DNA from: Oceanirhabdus seepicola
GTDB taxonomy: Bacteria; Bacillota; Clostridia; Clostridiales; Clostridiaceae
Length of the DNA: 64,000 nucleotides
Direction: 5' to 3'
Assembly: GCF_023684385.1 (NCBI RefSeq)
Contig: NZ_JAGSOJ010000002.1
Coordinates: forward strand, 1,240,001 to 1,304,000
The position numbers and the translations under genes are program-made. The notes under the pieces are model-generated. The model ran no database searches, was not told the DNA's origin, and saw nothing but the letters and a program-made list of their open reading frames with translations. The first letter of the stretch is position 1, and each line of letters begins with the position of its first letter. Shown in pieces: positions 8,923 through 17,705 of the stretch.

Positions 8923-9798
8923 ATGGACATTAAAGTAGAGTTTAAATGTACTAGTGATAACCTAGAACAAATACCTCAATGTATTATAGATAATTCTGAT
9001 TTAAAGTTCCCAAAAGCTCATACAAATAAAGAGGATATGAGTAGATTGGCTCAAGAATTAAAGAAGTATAAAAATGATACTATATGCAGAGTTCCCTTCT
9101 GTGTAACTGTGGAAGCCGAGGCTATGGGAGCTAATATAAAGCTTGGAGATGAAAAAAATGGTCCAAGAGTTAGTGAATATGCATTTAATAGTATTGAAGA
9201 ATTAAGTAACTTAGAGGAAATTGATTTAAGTAAAGGAAGAGTAAAAGAGGTATTAAATTCAGTTCAATACCTAAGTAATGAGAATGAGGTAGTAGCTTTA
9301 AATGTGGAAGGTCCCTTTACAATAATATCTTCACTGATTGAATCTAGACTTTTTTATAAAGCTATAAGGAAAAATAGGGATATAGTTGATAAGTTTATTA
9401 AAGTTATTGAAGATAGTATTGTTAAGTATGTATTAGAGGGTATAAAAAGAGGGGCAAAGATAATATCCTATGGAGATCCAGTAGGTGCATTGGATATTGT
9501 AGGACCAAAGATTTATAAAGAGATAAGTGGAAGAAGTACATATAATATTTTAAAAAGATTAGAAGAACATTTAGATAATAGTATAATTCATCTTTGTGGA
9601 AAAACTTCTACGGCTTTTCAGCAAATTGGTTTGAGTAAGGCAGAAGCTATAGAATATGATGAAAATATTACATACGGTGAGGCAATATGTGATTTAGTAA
9701 AAAACAACAAAGATATAAAAATCATTGGTCACAGCTGTATTAAAAGAACTCCTTTAAAATTTGAAAATCTAATTGTGTGGACTTTAAAATTAAACTAA
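8923..9798 (+). CDS. Short UroD-family protein, copy 3 (compacted paralogue of copy 2)
   Basis: The 291-residue product aligns by eye with copy 2 from its VPFC-TVEAEAMGA segment to the zinc site but lacks the TPKER N-terminus. About 30 residues are missing between the MGN-type loop and the final Cys. The three presumed zinc ligands are kept: His223-x-Cys225 (IHLCG) and Cys272 (GHSC). It may therefore still bind zinc while having a smaller substrate pocket, or be a non-catalytic partner. The ATG follows AAGGTGG and lies 1 nt after the CobW-type gene, indicating translational coupling. It ends the operon. Degeneration is possible, but the frame is intact. Confidence 0.8.
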   Translation: MDIKVEFKCTSDNLEQIPQCIIDNSDLKFPKAHTNKEDMSRLAQELKKYKNDTICRVPFCVTVEAEAMGANIKLGDEKNGPRVSEYAFNSIEELSNLEEIDLSKGRVKEVLNSVQYLSNENEVVALNVEGPFTIISSLIESRLFYKAIRKNRDIVDKFIKVIEDSIVKYVLEGIKRGAKIISYGDPVGALDIVGPKIYKEISGRSTYNILKRLEEHLDNSIIHLCGKTSTAFQQIGLSKAEAIEYDENITYGEAICDLVKNNKDIKIIGHSCIKRTPLKFENLIVWTLKLN

Positions 9799-9848
9799 TA
9801 AAACCCAATCTTTTATGAAGTTTTCATAAAAGATTGGGTTTTATTTTA
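9799..9848 (+). terminator. Strong terminator ending the corrinoid operon
   Basis: A 21-bp stem (9799-9819 with 9823-9843) with a 3-nt loop starts directly after the stop codon and runs into TTTT. It can work in both directions because both arms end in A/T runs. Confidence 0.9.
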
Positions 9849-9953
9849 ATGATGACAAATTGATTACACCTTTATTTTTTTAAATAATAGGTGGATTTTT
9901 TATGTTATGAACATATTATATTGTAATTAATAATTAAAACATATGGAGGCAAT

Positions 9954-10493
9954 ATGCACTTAAAAGGTAGTAAAACTGAAAAAAATCTTTTAAAAACATT
10001 TGCAGGTGAATCAAGAGCTAGAAATAAGTACACATTTTATGCAAAAAAAGCAAAAGATGAGGGATATGAATATATAGCGTCTATTTTTGAAGAAACTGGT
10101 GAGAATGAAAAAGCGCATGCTAGAGAGGTATTTAATAGATATTTAAAACTAGTTGGTAGTACTGAGGATAATTTGAAAGATGCTGCAGAAGGAGAAGCTT
10201 TCGAAAGTTCAAAATTATATAAACAATTTGAAGAAGAAGCAAGGAGAGAATGTTTTTATGAGATTGCTGATTTTTATAAGGAACTCCAAGAAGTAGAGGA
10301 AACTCATAATCAAAGGTATATGGACATATTAAGAAATCTGGAGCAAGGTAAGATGTTTAAAAGAGATAAGGAAGTAGAATGGCAGTGTATGAATTGTGGA
10401 TATATTCATACAGGCAAGGAGGCTCCAAAACAATGTCCACTATGTAAGTATCAACAATCTTATTTTAAAATCAAATGTGAGGATTATAAGTAG
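9954..10493 (+). CDS. rbr: Rubrerythrin
   Basis: The 179-residue protein has an N-terminal ferritin-like four-helix domain with the expected Glu/His ligands (AGESRARNKY, ENEKAHAREVF, EEETHNQRY) for a non-heme di-iron peroxidase centre. A C-terminal rubredoxin-like FeS4 knuckle follows (C-M-N-C-G and C-P-L-C). Rubrerythrin reduces hydrogen peroxide in the cytoplasm of anaerobes. Its neighbours fit: catalase lies 2 kb downstream. GGAGG lies 6 nt before the ATG. I found no convincing PerR box in the upstream 100 nt, though that region is very AT-rich. Confidence 0.95.
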   Translation: MHLKGSKTEKNLLKTFAGESRARNKYTFYAKKAKDEGYEYIASIFEETGENEKAHAREVFNRYLKLVGSTEDNLKDAAEGEAFESSKLYKQFEEEARRECFYEIADFYKELQEVEETHNQRYMDILRNLEQGKMFKRDKEVEWQCMNCGYIHTGKEAPKQCPLCKYQQSYFKIKCEDYK

Positions 10494-10503
10494 GGGTGAG
10501 GAG

Positions 10504-10716
10504 ATGATAATAAGATATCCTGAGTGTTTATCAAAAAAACTAGAAGTAGATGTGAAATCAAGAGGTAAAGAGTGTGACAAATGTTATAGAGAAATATTAG
10601 AAGAACTAGATGAGGAATATGTATTAAATCTAATATCTAAAAATAAAGTAGACAGTAGTTATTATAGAAAAATATTGAATGATATAGATAAAGAATTTAT
10701 TGAAGAAATCATTTGA
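10504..10716 (+). CDS. Small Cys-containing protein downstream of rubrerythrin, function unknown
   Basis: A 70-residue acidic protein begins 10 nt after rubrerythrin, with a GGGGTGAGGAG stretch immediately before its ATG. It has three Cys (residue 8, then a C-x2-C pair) near the N-terminus, suggesting a partial metal knuckle, and a helical, Glu/Lys/Asp-rich C-terminal half. I do not recognise the family. Tight linkage suggests co-expression with rubrerythrin. The frame extends upstream into the rubrerythrin gene without a stop, but the ribosome site fixes the start here. Confidence 0.6.
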   Translation: MIIRYPECLSKKLEVDVKSRGKECDKCYREILEELDEEYVLNLISKNKVDSSYYRKILNDIDKEFIEEII

Positions 10717-10890
10717 AGCTTTTACATGTATACCAGCTATTGTATTTATTAATAGAAGGGTGTGATTGTATAGAAAATCAAAATAATACATTGGTTAAAT
10801 ATTGTGTTAATATGTAAATGTAAACACTATTTATAAGTTTAAATTTATATTTTTAATTTGTTTTACAAGTTTTTCTTAGTTAATAAATTT

Positions 10891-10929
10891 TAGCAGAAGC
10901 TATTAATCAGTTTAATATGGCTTCTGCTA
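10891..10929 (+). promoter_or_regulatory. Leader hairpin upstream of the double-cubane protein gene
   Basis: A 10-bp stem (10891-10900 with 10920-10929), extended by A/T pairs toward the loop, lies 36 nt before the next ATG. The following bases are not a T tract, so it is either a weak terminator for the rubrerythrin pair or a structured 5' leader. Nothing else is recognisable between 10717 and 10965. Confidence 0.4.
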
Positions 10930-10965
10930 TTATCGTATAGAATAATATTTTAGAGGTGAATAAAA

Positions 10966-12114
10966 ATGAAGCAATTACCAAAGATGTTTGATGAGTTTAG
11001 TGAGGCTAGAAGAAATGGCTTTATAAAAGTTAAAGAGTTAAAAGAAGAGGGGAAAAATGTAGTAGGAATATTTTGTACATTTACTCCGGTAGAACTTATA
11101 TATTCTGCAGGTGCTGTTGCCGTTTCATTATGTGGCGTTAGTGAAGAAACTATACCAGATGGGGAAGCACATCTTCCTAAGAATTTATGTCCACTTATAA
11201 AATCTAGTTATGGTTTTGCATTAACAGATAAATGTCCTTATACATATTTTTCAGATTTAATTGTGGGAGAAACTACATGTGATGGTAAGAAAAAAATGTT
11301 TGAGTATTTGGGAAAAATAAAGCCTACACATGTTATGCAGCTTCCACAAAATACTGAAAGAGATCATGCATATATGGTGTGGAAAAATGAAATGCTGTTT
11401 TTAAAAAATAAATTAGAAAAACAATTTAATGTTGAAATTACTGAAGAAAAACTGAAAGAAGCAATAAAAAAGAGAAATGAAGAAAGAAAACTATTACATG
11501 AGTTTTATTCATTAGGTAAATTATGTCCACCTGCAGTAACTGGATATGAAATGCAAAAGGTTTTAGAAGGAACATCTTATACTCTTGATAAAGAGGAACA
11601 AAATAAAAAAATCAGAGAAATGATTGATAAAATTAAAGCTGATTATGAAAATGGTGAGAGAAAAGTATCAGAAAAGGCTCCAAGAATATTAATAACAGGG
11701 TGTCCTCTTGGGGGAGTAACTGAAAAAATTATTAAAACAGTGGAAGATAGTGGAGCTGTAATAGTATGTTATGAGAATTGTTCAGGGGTTAAAGAAAAGA
11801 GTCGATTGGTAGATGAGACAATTGACCCATATGATGCATTAACGGATAAATATATAAATATAGGATGTTCCGTTATGTCTCCAAATGATAATAGAGTTAA
11901 TATGTTAGATGAGCTAATAGAAGAGTATAAGATTGATGGTGTAATTGATGTAATATTACAAGCATGCCATACATTTAATGTGGAAACTCATAGAATTAAA
12001 GAGTATGTATCTAAAGAAAAGAAAGTACCATATATGAGTATTGAAACTGATTATTCTCAAACAGATATTGGCCAAATTAAAACTCGTATTGAAGCATTTA
12101 TAGAAATGTTTTAA
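10966..12114 (+). CDS. Double-cubane-cluster-type reductase (2-hydroxyacyl-CoA dehydratase D-component/HgdB family)
   Basis: A 382-residue protein of the HgdB/BcrB fold family. Residues 31-110 hold the first Cys-rich half (Cys37, 56, 75, 90, 105) and residues 240-335 the second (Cys246 in ITGCPLGG, 268, 272, 301, 334 in LQACHTF). This single-subunit pattern matches double-cubane-cluster proteins, which bind an unusual Fe-S cluster and perform low-potential reductions after ATP-driven electron injection by a separate activator ATPase. That activator (BadF/HgdC type) is not next door. The RACo-like protein at 6080-7891 belongs to a related ATPase superfamily but a different subfamily. The substrate is unknown. 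Confidence 0.85.
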   Translation: MKQLPKMFDEFSEARRNGFIKVKELKEEGKNVVGIFCTFTPVELIYSAGAVAVSLCGVSEETIPDGEAHLPKNLCPLIKSSYGFALTDKCPYTYFSDLIVGETTCDGKKKMFEYLGKIKPTHVMQLPQNTERDHAYMVWKNEMLFLKNKLEKQFNVEITEEKLKEAIKKRNEERKLLHEFYSLGKLCPPAVTGYEMQKVLEGTSYTLDKEEQNKKIREMIDKIKADYENGERKVSEKAPRILITGCPLGGVTEKIIKTVEDSGAVIVCYENCSGVKEKSRLVDETIDPYDALTDKYINIGCSVMSPNDNRVNMLDELIEEYKIDGVIDVILQACHTFNVETHRIKEYVSKEKKVPYMSIETDYSQTDIGQIKTRIEAFIEMF

Positions 12115-12158
12115 GTTATAAGGAGTTTTAAGTCTTAATTTCTAATAATTACCTATGA

Positions 12159-12202
12159 TTAAAACTCTCACTTCTAAATAAAAAGTGAGGGTTTTAATTA
12201 GT
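12159..12202. terminator. Bidirectional terminator between the reductase and catalase genes
   Basis: A 15-bp stem (12159-12173 with 12183-12197, one G-U) has A/T-rich ends on both sides. It lies between two convergent genes, ending at 12114 (+) and 12217 (-), and probably serves both. Confidence 0.85.
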
Positions 12203-12216
12203 TTGAGAGAGTAATA

Positions 12217-13668
12217 CTAATGATTTAAACCAAGTCCTTTAGCAACTCTACGTCCAAAGTCTTGATCTGCTTTTAGGAAGTTATTAAGCATTCTATATTG
12301 AATATCTTTTTTAGCATATCCAAGAGCATCTACTATATTTGATACGAGGTGATCACGTTGAGTTTTTGATAGTGAGCGATAGCGTTCGCCAGCCTGTTCA
12401 TAGTCATTTGTTTTTTCTATCTCTCTTCTTTTGATAGTTCCTTCTGCTTTTACTTTCTCTGGCTTTCCGCTGAAAGGTACAGGATGAGGATTACCATTAT
12501 TCAGAGAATTGGGATTATAGTTAGTTGTTCCTTTATTAGGAAGATACTGAGCGGGGCCATCTTGCATGTTGTTGTTTATTGGAACTATGGGACGGTTTAT
12601 TGGTAGCTGAAGGAAGTTCTTTCCTAGCCTATGCATATGTGTATCAGTATATGAGAATAACCTTCCTTGAAGGAGTTTATCATTTGTAAATCCAATTCCA
12701 GGAACTATTGCAGAAGGGGCGAATGCAACCTGTTCAACTTCTGCAAAAAAGTTCTGTGGATTTCTGTTAAGGGTCATCATACCAACAGGCATTAATGGAA
12801 ATTTCTTTTCAGGCCATGTTTTTGTGGCATCAAGAGGATCAAAATCTAAATCATCTTCATCCTCATCTATCATCTGAACACGTAATTCATAGTCCACTGT
12901 TTTACCCTTTGCAAGGGTATCAAATAGATCTCTACTTGCAATATCTGGGTCAATACCTGCAAGTTTTTCCGCTTCAAATCTATCTATAGTTTTTTCACCA
13001 GCCATAGGTATCCAGTGATATTTAATAAGCTTGCTTTCTCCTTCGAAATTTATCCATTTATATGTGTTCACACCAGCACCTTTCATAGTTCGATAGCTTT
13101 TAATTGTTCCAAGGTCAGAAAATAACCATGTAATCATATGGGTAGCTTCAGGTGTTAAAGAGATGTAATCCCAGAAACGGTTGTTTTTAGCCGAATCTCC
13201 AGGTATATTTGAGATAGGATCAGGTTTAAGAGCGTGTATAAGATCAGGGAATTTAATGGCATCTCTTATGAAGAATATAGGAAGATTGTTACCAACTATG
13301 TCATAGTTACCATCTTCGGTGTAGAATTTAACAGCAAATCCTCTAACATCTCTAACTGTATCAGCAACCCCTTTAGATCCTATTACAACTGAAAAACGGA
13401 CAAATACAGGGGTTTCTTTAGTTGGATTATTTAAAAATTTTGCCATGGTGTATTTAGACATATCTTTGTAGACTTTGAAGAAACCATGAGCGCCTGCTCC
13501 TTTAGCATGTACAACTCTTTCTGGTATTCTTTCCCTATCAAAATGAGCTAGTTTCTCTAAGAATATGTGATCTTGTAGGAGTGTTGGACCATCCCTTCCC
13601 ACTGTGAGGGAGTTCTGATTATCTGTTATGGGAGCCCCTTGATTGGTAGTTAAATGTTGATTTTTCAT
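12217..13668 (-). CDS. katA: Heme catalase
   Basis: A 483-residue monofunctional heme catalase that breaks down hydrogen peroxide to water and oxygen. Catalytic His54 (VVHAKGAGAHG), Asn127 (VGNNLP) and the heme-ligand pair Arg336/Tyr340 (RLFSYTDTH) are present. So are the family landmarks DGPTLLQDH, RDVRGFAVKFYT and PLMPVGMMTLNRNP. The length fits small-subunit catalases. AAAGGAG lies 8 nt before the ATG. A catalase in an obligate-anaerobe background, near rubrerythrin, suggests exposure to oxygen. It is monocistronic, with a terminator shared with the facing gene. Confidence 0.97.
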   Translation of the reverse strand: MKNQHLTTNQGAPITDNQNSLTVGRDGPTLLQDHIFLEKLAHFDRERIPERVVHAKGAGAHGFFKVYKDMSKYTMAKFLNNPTKETPVFVRFSVVIGSKGVADTVRDVRGFAVKFYTEDGNYDIVGNNLPIFFIRDAIKFPDLIHALKPDPISNIPGDSAKNNRFWDYISLTPEATHMITWLFSDLGTIKSYRTMKGAGVNTYKWINFEGESKLIKYHWIPMAGEKTIDRFEAEKLAGIDPDIASRDLFDTLAKGKTVDYELRVQMIDEDEDDLDFDPLDATKTWPEKKFPLMPVGMMTLNRNPQNFFAEVEQVAFAPSAIVPGIGFTNDKLLQGRLFSYTDTHMHRLGKNFLQLPINRPIVPINNNMQDGPAQYLPNKGTTNYNPNSLNNGNPHPVPFSGKPEKVKAEGTIKRREIEKTNDYEQAGERYRSLSKTQRDHLVSNIVDALGYAKKDIQYRMLNNFLKADQDFGRRVAKGLGLNH

Positions 13669-13894
13669 TATATAACTCCTTTATATTGATACAATTTATT
13701 TCTCATTAATTTTTTATATTAATATATATGCTAGCTTTTTTATAAAAATTAAGAAATATTATAGTGTATATTTTTTTCAGACATTTAGGATGGAAAATAA
13801 CTTATGAAATATAACATTAAAGCATAAGCGTAGATAATAAGTGGGATAAATGGTAAAATTTTAATGAGAGTTAAGTTATAAGGGGGAAAAAATA

Positions 13895-15088
13895 TTGAAC
13901 TTAAGTTTTAAAGATAAAGTATCAGATGGATTCAGAATTTTATGCTATTACGGATTAATAATGTTTATGGTATTTTTACTTTCAGGCTTAAACTTTTCTT
14001 TAAATGGATGGGTGATGAATGGAGTTGTACTTGCAGGATATATGTGGGCAGATATTACTTTATTAAAGAATGAGTTAATAGGTATCATAGGTATCTTTTT
14101 AGGAAAAGTAATGAATATATTATTATTTGTTTTATATTTTGCAACAAAATTTCATTCTTTTAAATCTATATTAGAATGGAGAGGAATTCTCTTTGCTATA
14201 TTCAGTTCTGCTATACTAATACTCATGTATTGGAGAATTAATAAAAAGGAAGAAAATAAGAATGTGGTATTAGTGTTACTATCCTTCTTTTTAGGAGTAG
14301 TATTATATGGTTATGTTGGGTTAAGGTGTGATTTCAATAATCATATTAAAGATGAAATCTTTAACTTGGGTATGGAAGTACAGAAGGTAGAAAGAATGCT
14401 AAAAGATGAAGCTGATTTAGACGAGATTACATCAGCATTAAATAATATTGATTTTAAAGTTTTAGATAGAATAGATAGGTATTACTTGGATGGTAATAAT
14501 TATCCATTCAAAAAAAATCCAATGCTCACTACTGTAATGAGTAGATTATATTATAATAATCCTTATAATAGTGGATGGGAAAATAGAGAGTTTTTGAAAA
14601 TTATATGTAGTAGGTATAAAAATAATATATGGAAATTTTATGATGAAGAAGAGTTTACGCCAAGAAAGGTTAGGACTTTTTTTAAAGAACAAGATAAATA
14701 TACTTGGGTCTATCCAAAAGATGTTAAACCTGGTGTGCATAACTTAATCTATGAGTGGTCAAAAGAGGATTATTATGAGGTATATAAAGAACTAATGTTA
14801 ATTGCTCTAGCTTCAGTAGATTTTACAAAATTAGAAGAGGTTGAAAAAATACGTGGAAAGTTGGATTTATATGAGGAGATTGTTAACTTTAATAATTATG
14901 ACAGTTATATAATGTGGTGCGTTTACAATGGATATAAAAATTCTTATGGTGAGAACAAGGAAGAGATAGAGAAAGGGTTAATTCATTTATATTCAAAAGA
15001 AAAGTGTAAAGAGTTAATGGATCAGATAGCAGATCATAATGAGGAGTTTAAAGAACTTCTGGACAAGTTTGAAAGGGGAAGAAAATAG
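13895..15088 (+). CDS. Membrane protein with cytosolic helical domain, tandem paralogue 1
   Basis: A 397-residue protein of unknown family. Residues 15-150 contain about five hydrophobic segments and residues 160-395 form a charged, mostly helical soluble part. It starts with TTG, 7 nt after AAGGGGG. It is plainly homologous to the next gene over its whole length: both have SLNGWVMN/SPEGWLMN, GYMWADI/GYMWIDI, FFKEQD and a C-terminal EIEKGL/EIENGL helix. It begins the operon that continues into the DUF4178 and DUF350 genes, so a role in that membrane system is likely but not known. Confidence 0.75.
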   Translation: MNLSFKDKVSDGFRILCYYGLIMFMVFLLSGLNFSLNGWVMNGVVLAGYMWADITLLKNELIGIIGIFLGKVMNILLFVLYFATKFHSFKSILEWRGILFAIFSSAILILMYWRINKKEENKNVVLVLLSFFLGVVLYGYVGLRCDFNNHIKDEIFNLGMEVQKVERMLKDEADLDEITSALNNIDFKVLDRIDRYYLDGNNYPFKKNPMLTTVMSRLYYNNPYNSGWENREFLKIICSRYKNNIWKFYDEEEFTPRKVRTFFKEQDKYTWVYPKDVKPGVHNLIYEWSKEDYYEVYKELMLIALASVDFTKLEEVEKIRGKLDLYEEIVNFNNYDSYIMWCVYNGYKNSYGENKEEIEKGLIHLYSKEKCKELMDQIADHNEEFKELLDKFERGRK

Positions 15089-16290
15089 TGAAGTTTAATA
15101 TAAGAGATGAAGTAAGAAGTTTAATTGAGATATTAATGCACTATGGAATTATGATCATCATTGTTTTTTTACTTTCAAGGTTAGGGGCTTCTCCAGAAGG
15201 TTGGTTGATGAATATACTGCTTTTGATGGGCTATATGTGGATAGATATATACTTATTAAATAAAAATCTGATAGATAAGAAAGAGATAATTTTTGCTAAA
15301 TGTATTAATGTTATAGTTTTATTAGTAATAAGTAATTACTGCTATGGATTCCATGTGTTTTTAACCTTGGGAATTTCAATAGTAATAACACTGTTATACT
15401 GGATTATTACTAAAAAAGATAACACTATAAACTGGCTTGTAATAATAGTTTTATTAATTTTAGGTATAGTAGCTCATGGGTATATTGAATTAAGTAGAGA
15501 TAGAAATAATAGTTTGAGAGATAGTTTAGAATACTATGCTAATGAGATAAATAAAATCTCAGAAAGGATGGAAAATGAAGATTCCTATTATGAAGATGCC
15601 TTAAATGATATTGCATATTTAGAATGGTTTTATTTCTATAAAATTCAGGAGAATGTTATCAATGGAAGAGGAGCCGCAAGTAGTAATAACTCAAGTATTA
15701 CCCCAATGGTAATTTTAGAGGTTAAAAATGATAGGAACCCTAATAGAGAAATTTTGAGAGTTGTTTGTAATAGATTTTTGATGAAAGTATCTATATTACT
15801 TCAAGATAAAAATATAACACGAAGAGAGGCAAGGCAATTCTTCAAAGAGCAGGATAGAAAAGCTTATTTATATCCAAGTGCTAAAGGGGAGGACTTTAAT
15901 GGAATTTTCTATAAATGGATAAAAGAATATGATAATAGTAGGGATGAAGATTACAAGCAAATTCACTATGATCAGAATACAAGCTTAGAACTTCCACTTT
16001 TGATGATGGGTGAGTTGGATTTTGAGAAACTAGAAGAACTAGAGAAAGATAGGGGAAAGATAAAGTTAGATGAGATAATATCTAAATTTGACCAGTATGA
16101 TTGGATGATTCTAGAAAGTATTTTCAATGCATATAAGAATTCTAAGGGGGATCATAAACAGGAGATAGAGAATGGATTAATGGATGTATATTATAAAGGA
16201 GATTATAGAGAACTTATGATTGAGATGGCTAAACATGATGAGGACTTTAAGGACCTTGTAGAGCTGTTTCGAGGAAATTACATGGATTAA
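15088..16290 (+). CDS. Membrane protein with cytosolic helical domain, tandem paralogue 2
   Basis: This 400-residue protein repeats the layout of its upstream neighbour: about five membrane helices in residues 15-140, then a soluble domain rich in Glu, Lys and Asp. The GTG start shares its first base with the preceding TAG stop, so the two are translationally coupled and probably assemble together. No catalytic motif is apparent in either copy. The soluble parts diverge more than the membrane parts, as expected of a duplicated pair that became a heteromer. Function unknown. Confidence 0.75.
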   Translation: MKFNIRDEVRSLIEILMHYGIMIIIVFLLSRLGASPEGWLMNILLLMGYMWIDIYLLNKNLIDKKEIIFAKCINVIVLLVISNYCYGFHVFLTLGISIVITLLYWIITKKDNTINWLVIIVLLILGIVAHGYIELSRDRNNSLRDSLEYYANEINKISERMENEDSYYEDALNDIAYLEWFYFYKIQENVINGRGAASSNNSSITPMVILEVKNDRNPNREILRVVCNRFLMKVSILLQDKNITRREARQFFKEQDRKAYLYPSAKGEDFNGIFYKWIKEYDNSRDEDYKQIHYDQNTSLELPLLMMGELDFEKLEELEKDRGKIKLDEIISKFDQYDWMILESIFNAYKNSKGDHKQEIENGLMDVYYKGDYRELMIEMAKHDEDFKDLVELFRGNYMD

Positions 16291-16313
16291 CACAAAAAAC
16301 TGGTGAATTATTG

Positions 16314-16319
16314 TATAAT
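16314..16319 (+). promoter_or_regulatory. Possible internal -10 element before the DUF4178 gene
   Basis: A perfect TATAAT lies in the 52-nt gap between the second membrane protein and the DUF4178 gene. There is no clear -35 at 17 nt, so this may be an internal promoter or chance. Confidence 0.2.
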
Positions 16320-16342
16320 AGTGTAAGAAAGGAGTGGATATA

Positions 16343-17686
16343 TTGGTAAATACATATGATGTTATGAATTTACGGCCAGGGGATTGTTTTTATATCGGAA
16401 GCTATCAATATGATGTAATTGGAGTTACAACATTTTCTGATAAGGGATCCACTTGGAATGAGTACAAGGTAAGAAAATATAATGGAGATATTGAATGGCT
16501 TTCAGCTGAAGAGGGTGGAGCATTTCTAACTATCAGCAGAGAGGTTATGACAACAGTATACCATGGTGAAGATACAATTACTTTTGATGGTACAACTTTC
16601 ATTATGCAGGAGAGAGGGACAGCAAGGGTAGTATCTGCTAGTGGTGATGTTGACGTTGATATCAATGAAGAGGTACAATATTTCGAATATGAGAGCCAGG
16701 ATGGTGGAACATATTTCTCAATTGAAAACTGGGATGGGGAAGTTGAAAACAGCATTGCCTATGAGGTTTCAGCAGAAGATATGTCTATCAATAAAGGAAG
16801 TCATTCAAGTGGAGCTTATGGAAATAATCAATACGGATCGCAGAAAAGTTACAGTAAAGGAAAAGGAATGAAGTGGGGAATAATAGCTGGAGTTTTATTA
16901 GTTATATTTCTTATAAATATGGGTATGAAATCTGCTCCTAAAGTATTTGGAAATAATGTTAGCGATTATCTTAAGAAAGATTCAAATTTCAAGTATACCA
17001 CATCTATTACAGGAGAATTTAAAAGTTCCTCAAAAGCAAATGTATATGAGACATCACTTTCTATCAAAGGTGCTGCTAAGAAGATAATTGATAACACAAG
17101 ACCACAGGAATATAGTGAGCTTAATAATAATGAGAATATATCTATTCTTTATGATGATTATTATGTGTTTGTTTATGAAGGAGAAAAGGATAAGACTTAT
17201 GTTCAAATATCTTCAAGAGAATACGCATACAGATCTAGAAATACTTTATATAGAAGTAGATATAGTAGAAATAACTCATTTTTCAGGGATTATTACTTCT
17301 ATAGAGCTTTAACTAGGGATAGTAGAAGATATTCAGGTAATAACTATTATTCTACTTATAGGCCTTCAAGTGGTTCAAGCTATTATACAGGAACATACGG
17401 ATCTGGAAGTGACTATAAAGGTAGAAGCACTAAAACCACAAGCAGTGGAAGCTATAGCACTAAAAGCTCAACTAGTGGAAGTGATAGCACTAAAAGTAAG
17501 AGCAGTGGAAGCACAAGCACTAAAAGTACAGGCACAAAAAGTATAACCAGTGGAAGCGATAGCAGTGGTAGTTATAACAATGGGAGTACAAGTAGCGGAA
17601 GTTCTAGTAGTGGAGGAAGCAGTGTGAGAAAGTCTTCCACAACTACTAGAAAGAGCATAGGCGGCGGAACTAGCTTTGGTAAATAA
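16343..17686 (+). CDS. DUF4178 protein with membrane anchor and Ser/Lys/Gly-rich tail
   Basis: The 447-residue protein has a DUF4178-like beta domain at residues 8-150 (LRPGDCFYIG, YDVIGVTTFSD, WNEYKVR, IEWLSAEEGG). One transmembrane helix follows at about 177-195, then a globular stretch to about 340, and a tail of roughly 90 residues composed almost only of Ser, Thr, Gly and Lys in imperfect 8-10 residue repeats ending in GGGTSFGK. The start is taken as TTG at 16343, 8 nt after AAGGAG; the GTG at 16334 overlaps that site. DUF4178 proteins commonly neighbour DUF350 and aminopropyltransferase-like genes, as here. The biochemical role is unknown; a membrane-stress link has been suggested. Confidence 0.75.
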   Translation: MVNTYDVMNLRPGDCFYIGSYQYDVIGVTTFSDKGSTWNEYKVRKYNGDIEWLSAEEGGAFLTISREVMTTVYHGEDTITFDGTTFIMQERGTARVVSASGDVDVDINEEVQYFEYESQDGGTYFSIENWDGEVENSIAYEVSAEDMSINKGSHSSGAYGNNQYGSQKSYSKGKGMKWGIIAGVLLVIFLINMGMKSAPKVFGNNVSDYLKKDSNFKYTTSITGEFKSSSKANVYETSLSIKGAAKKIIDNTRPQEYSELNNNENISILYDDYYVFVYEGEKDKTYVQISSREYAYRSRNTLYRSRYSRNNSFFRDYYFYRALTRDSRRYSGNNYYSTYRPSSGSSYYTGTYGSGSDYKGRSTKTTSSGSYSTKSSTSGSDSTKSKSSGSTSTKSTGTKSITSGSDSSGSYNNGSTSSGSSSSGGSSVRKSSTTTRKSIGGGTSFGK

Positions 17687-17705
17687 TTTATAGGGAGTGA
17701 GTTAA

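Noticed and set aside
3219..9798. Heme biosynthesis (HemE) for the UroD-family genes
   Set aside because: All three have the His-x-Cys and distant Cys zinc signature of the methyltransferase branch and flank a corrinoid protein; no other heme gene is present.
10396..10503. Longer N-terminus for the small protein after rubrerythrin
   Set aside because: The extension lies inside the rubrerythrin gene and lacks a ribosome site; the GAGGAG before 10504 sets the start.
12217..13668. Catalase as a recent transfer because of unusual RDV instead of RDP
   Set aside because: The RDVRGFA form is common in a catalase clade found in Firmicutes, and base use does not differ visibly from the neighbours.
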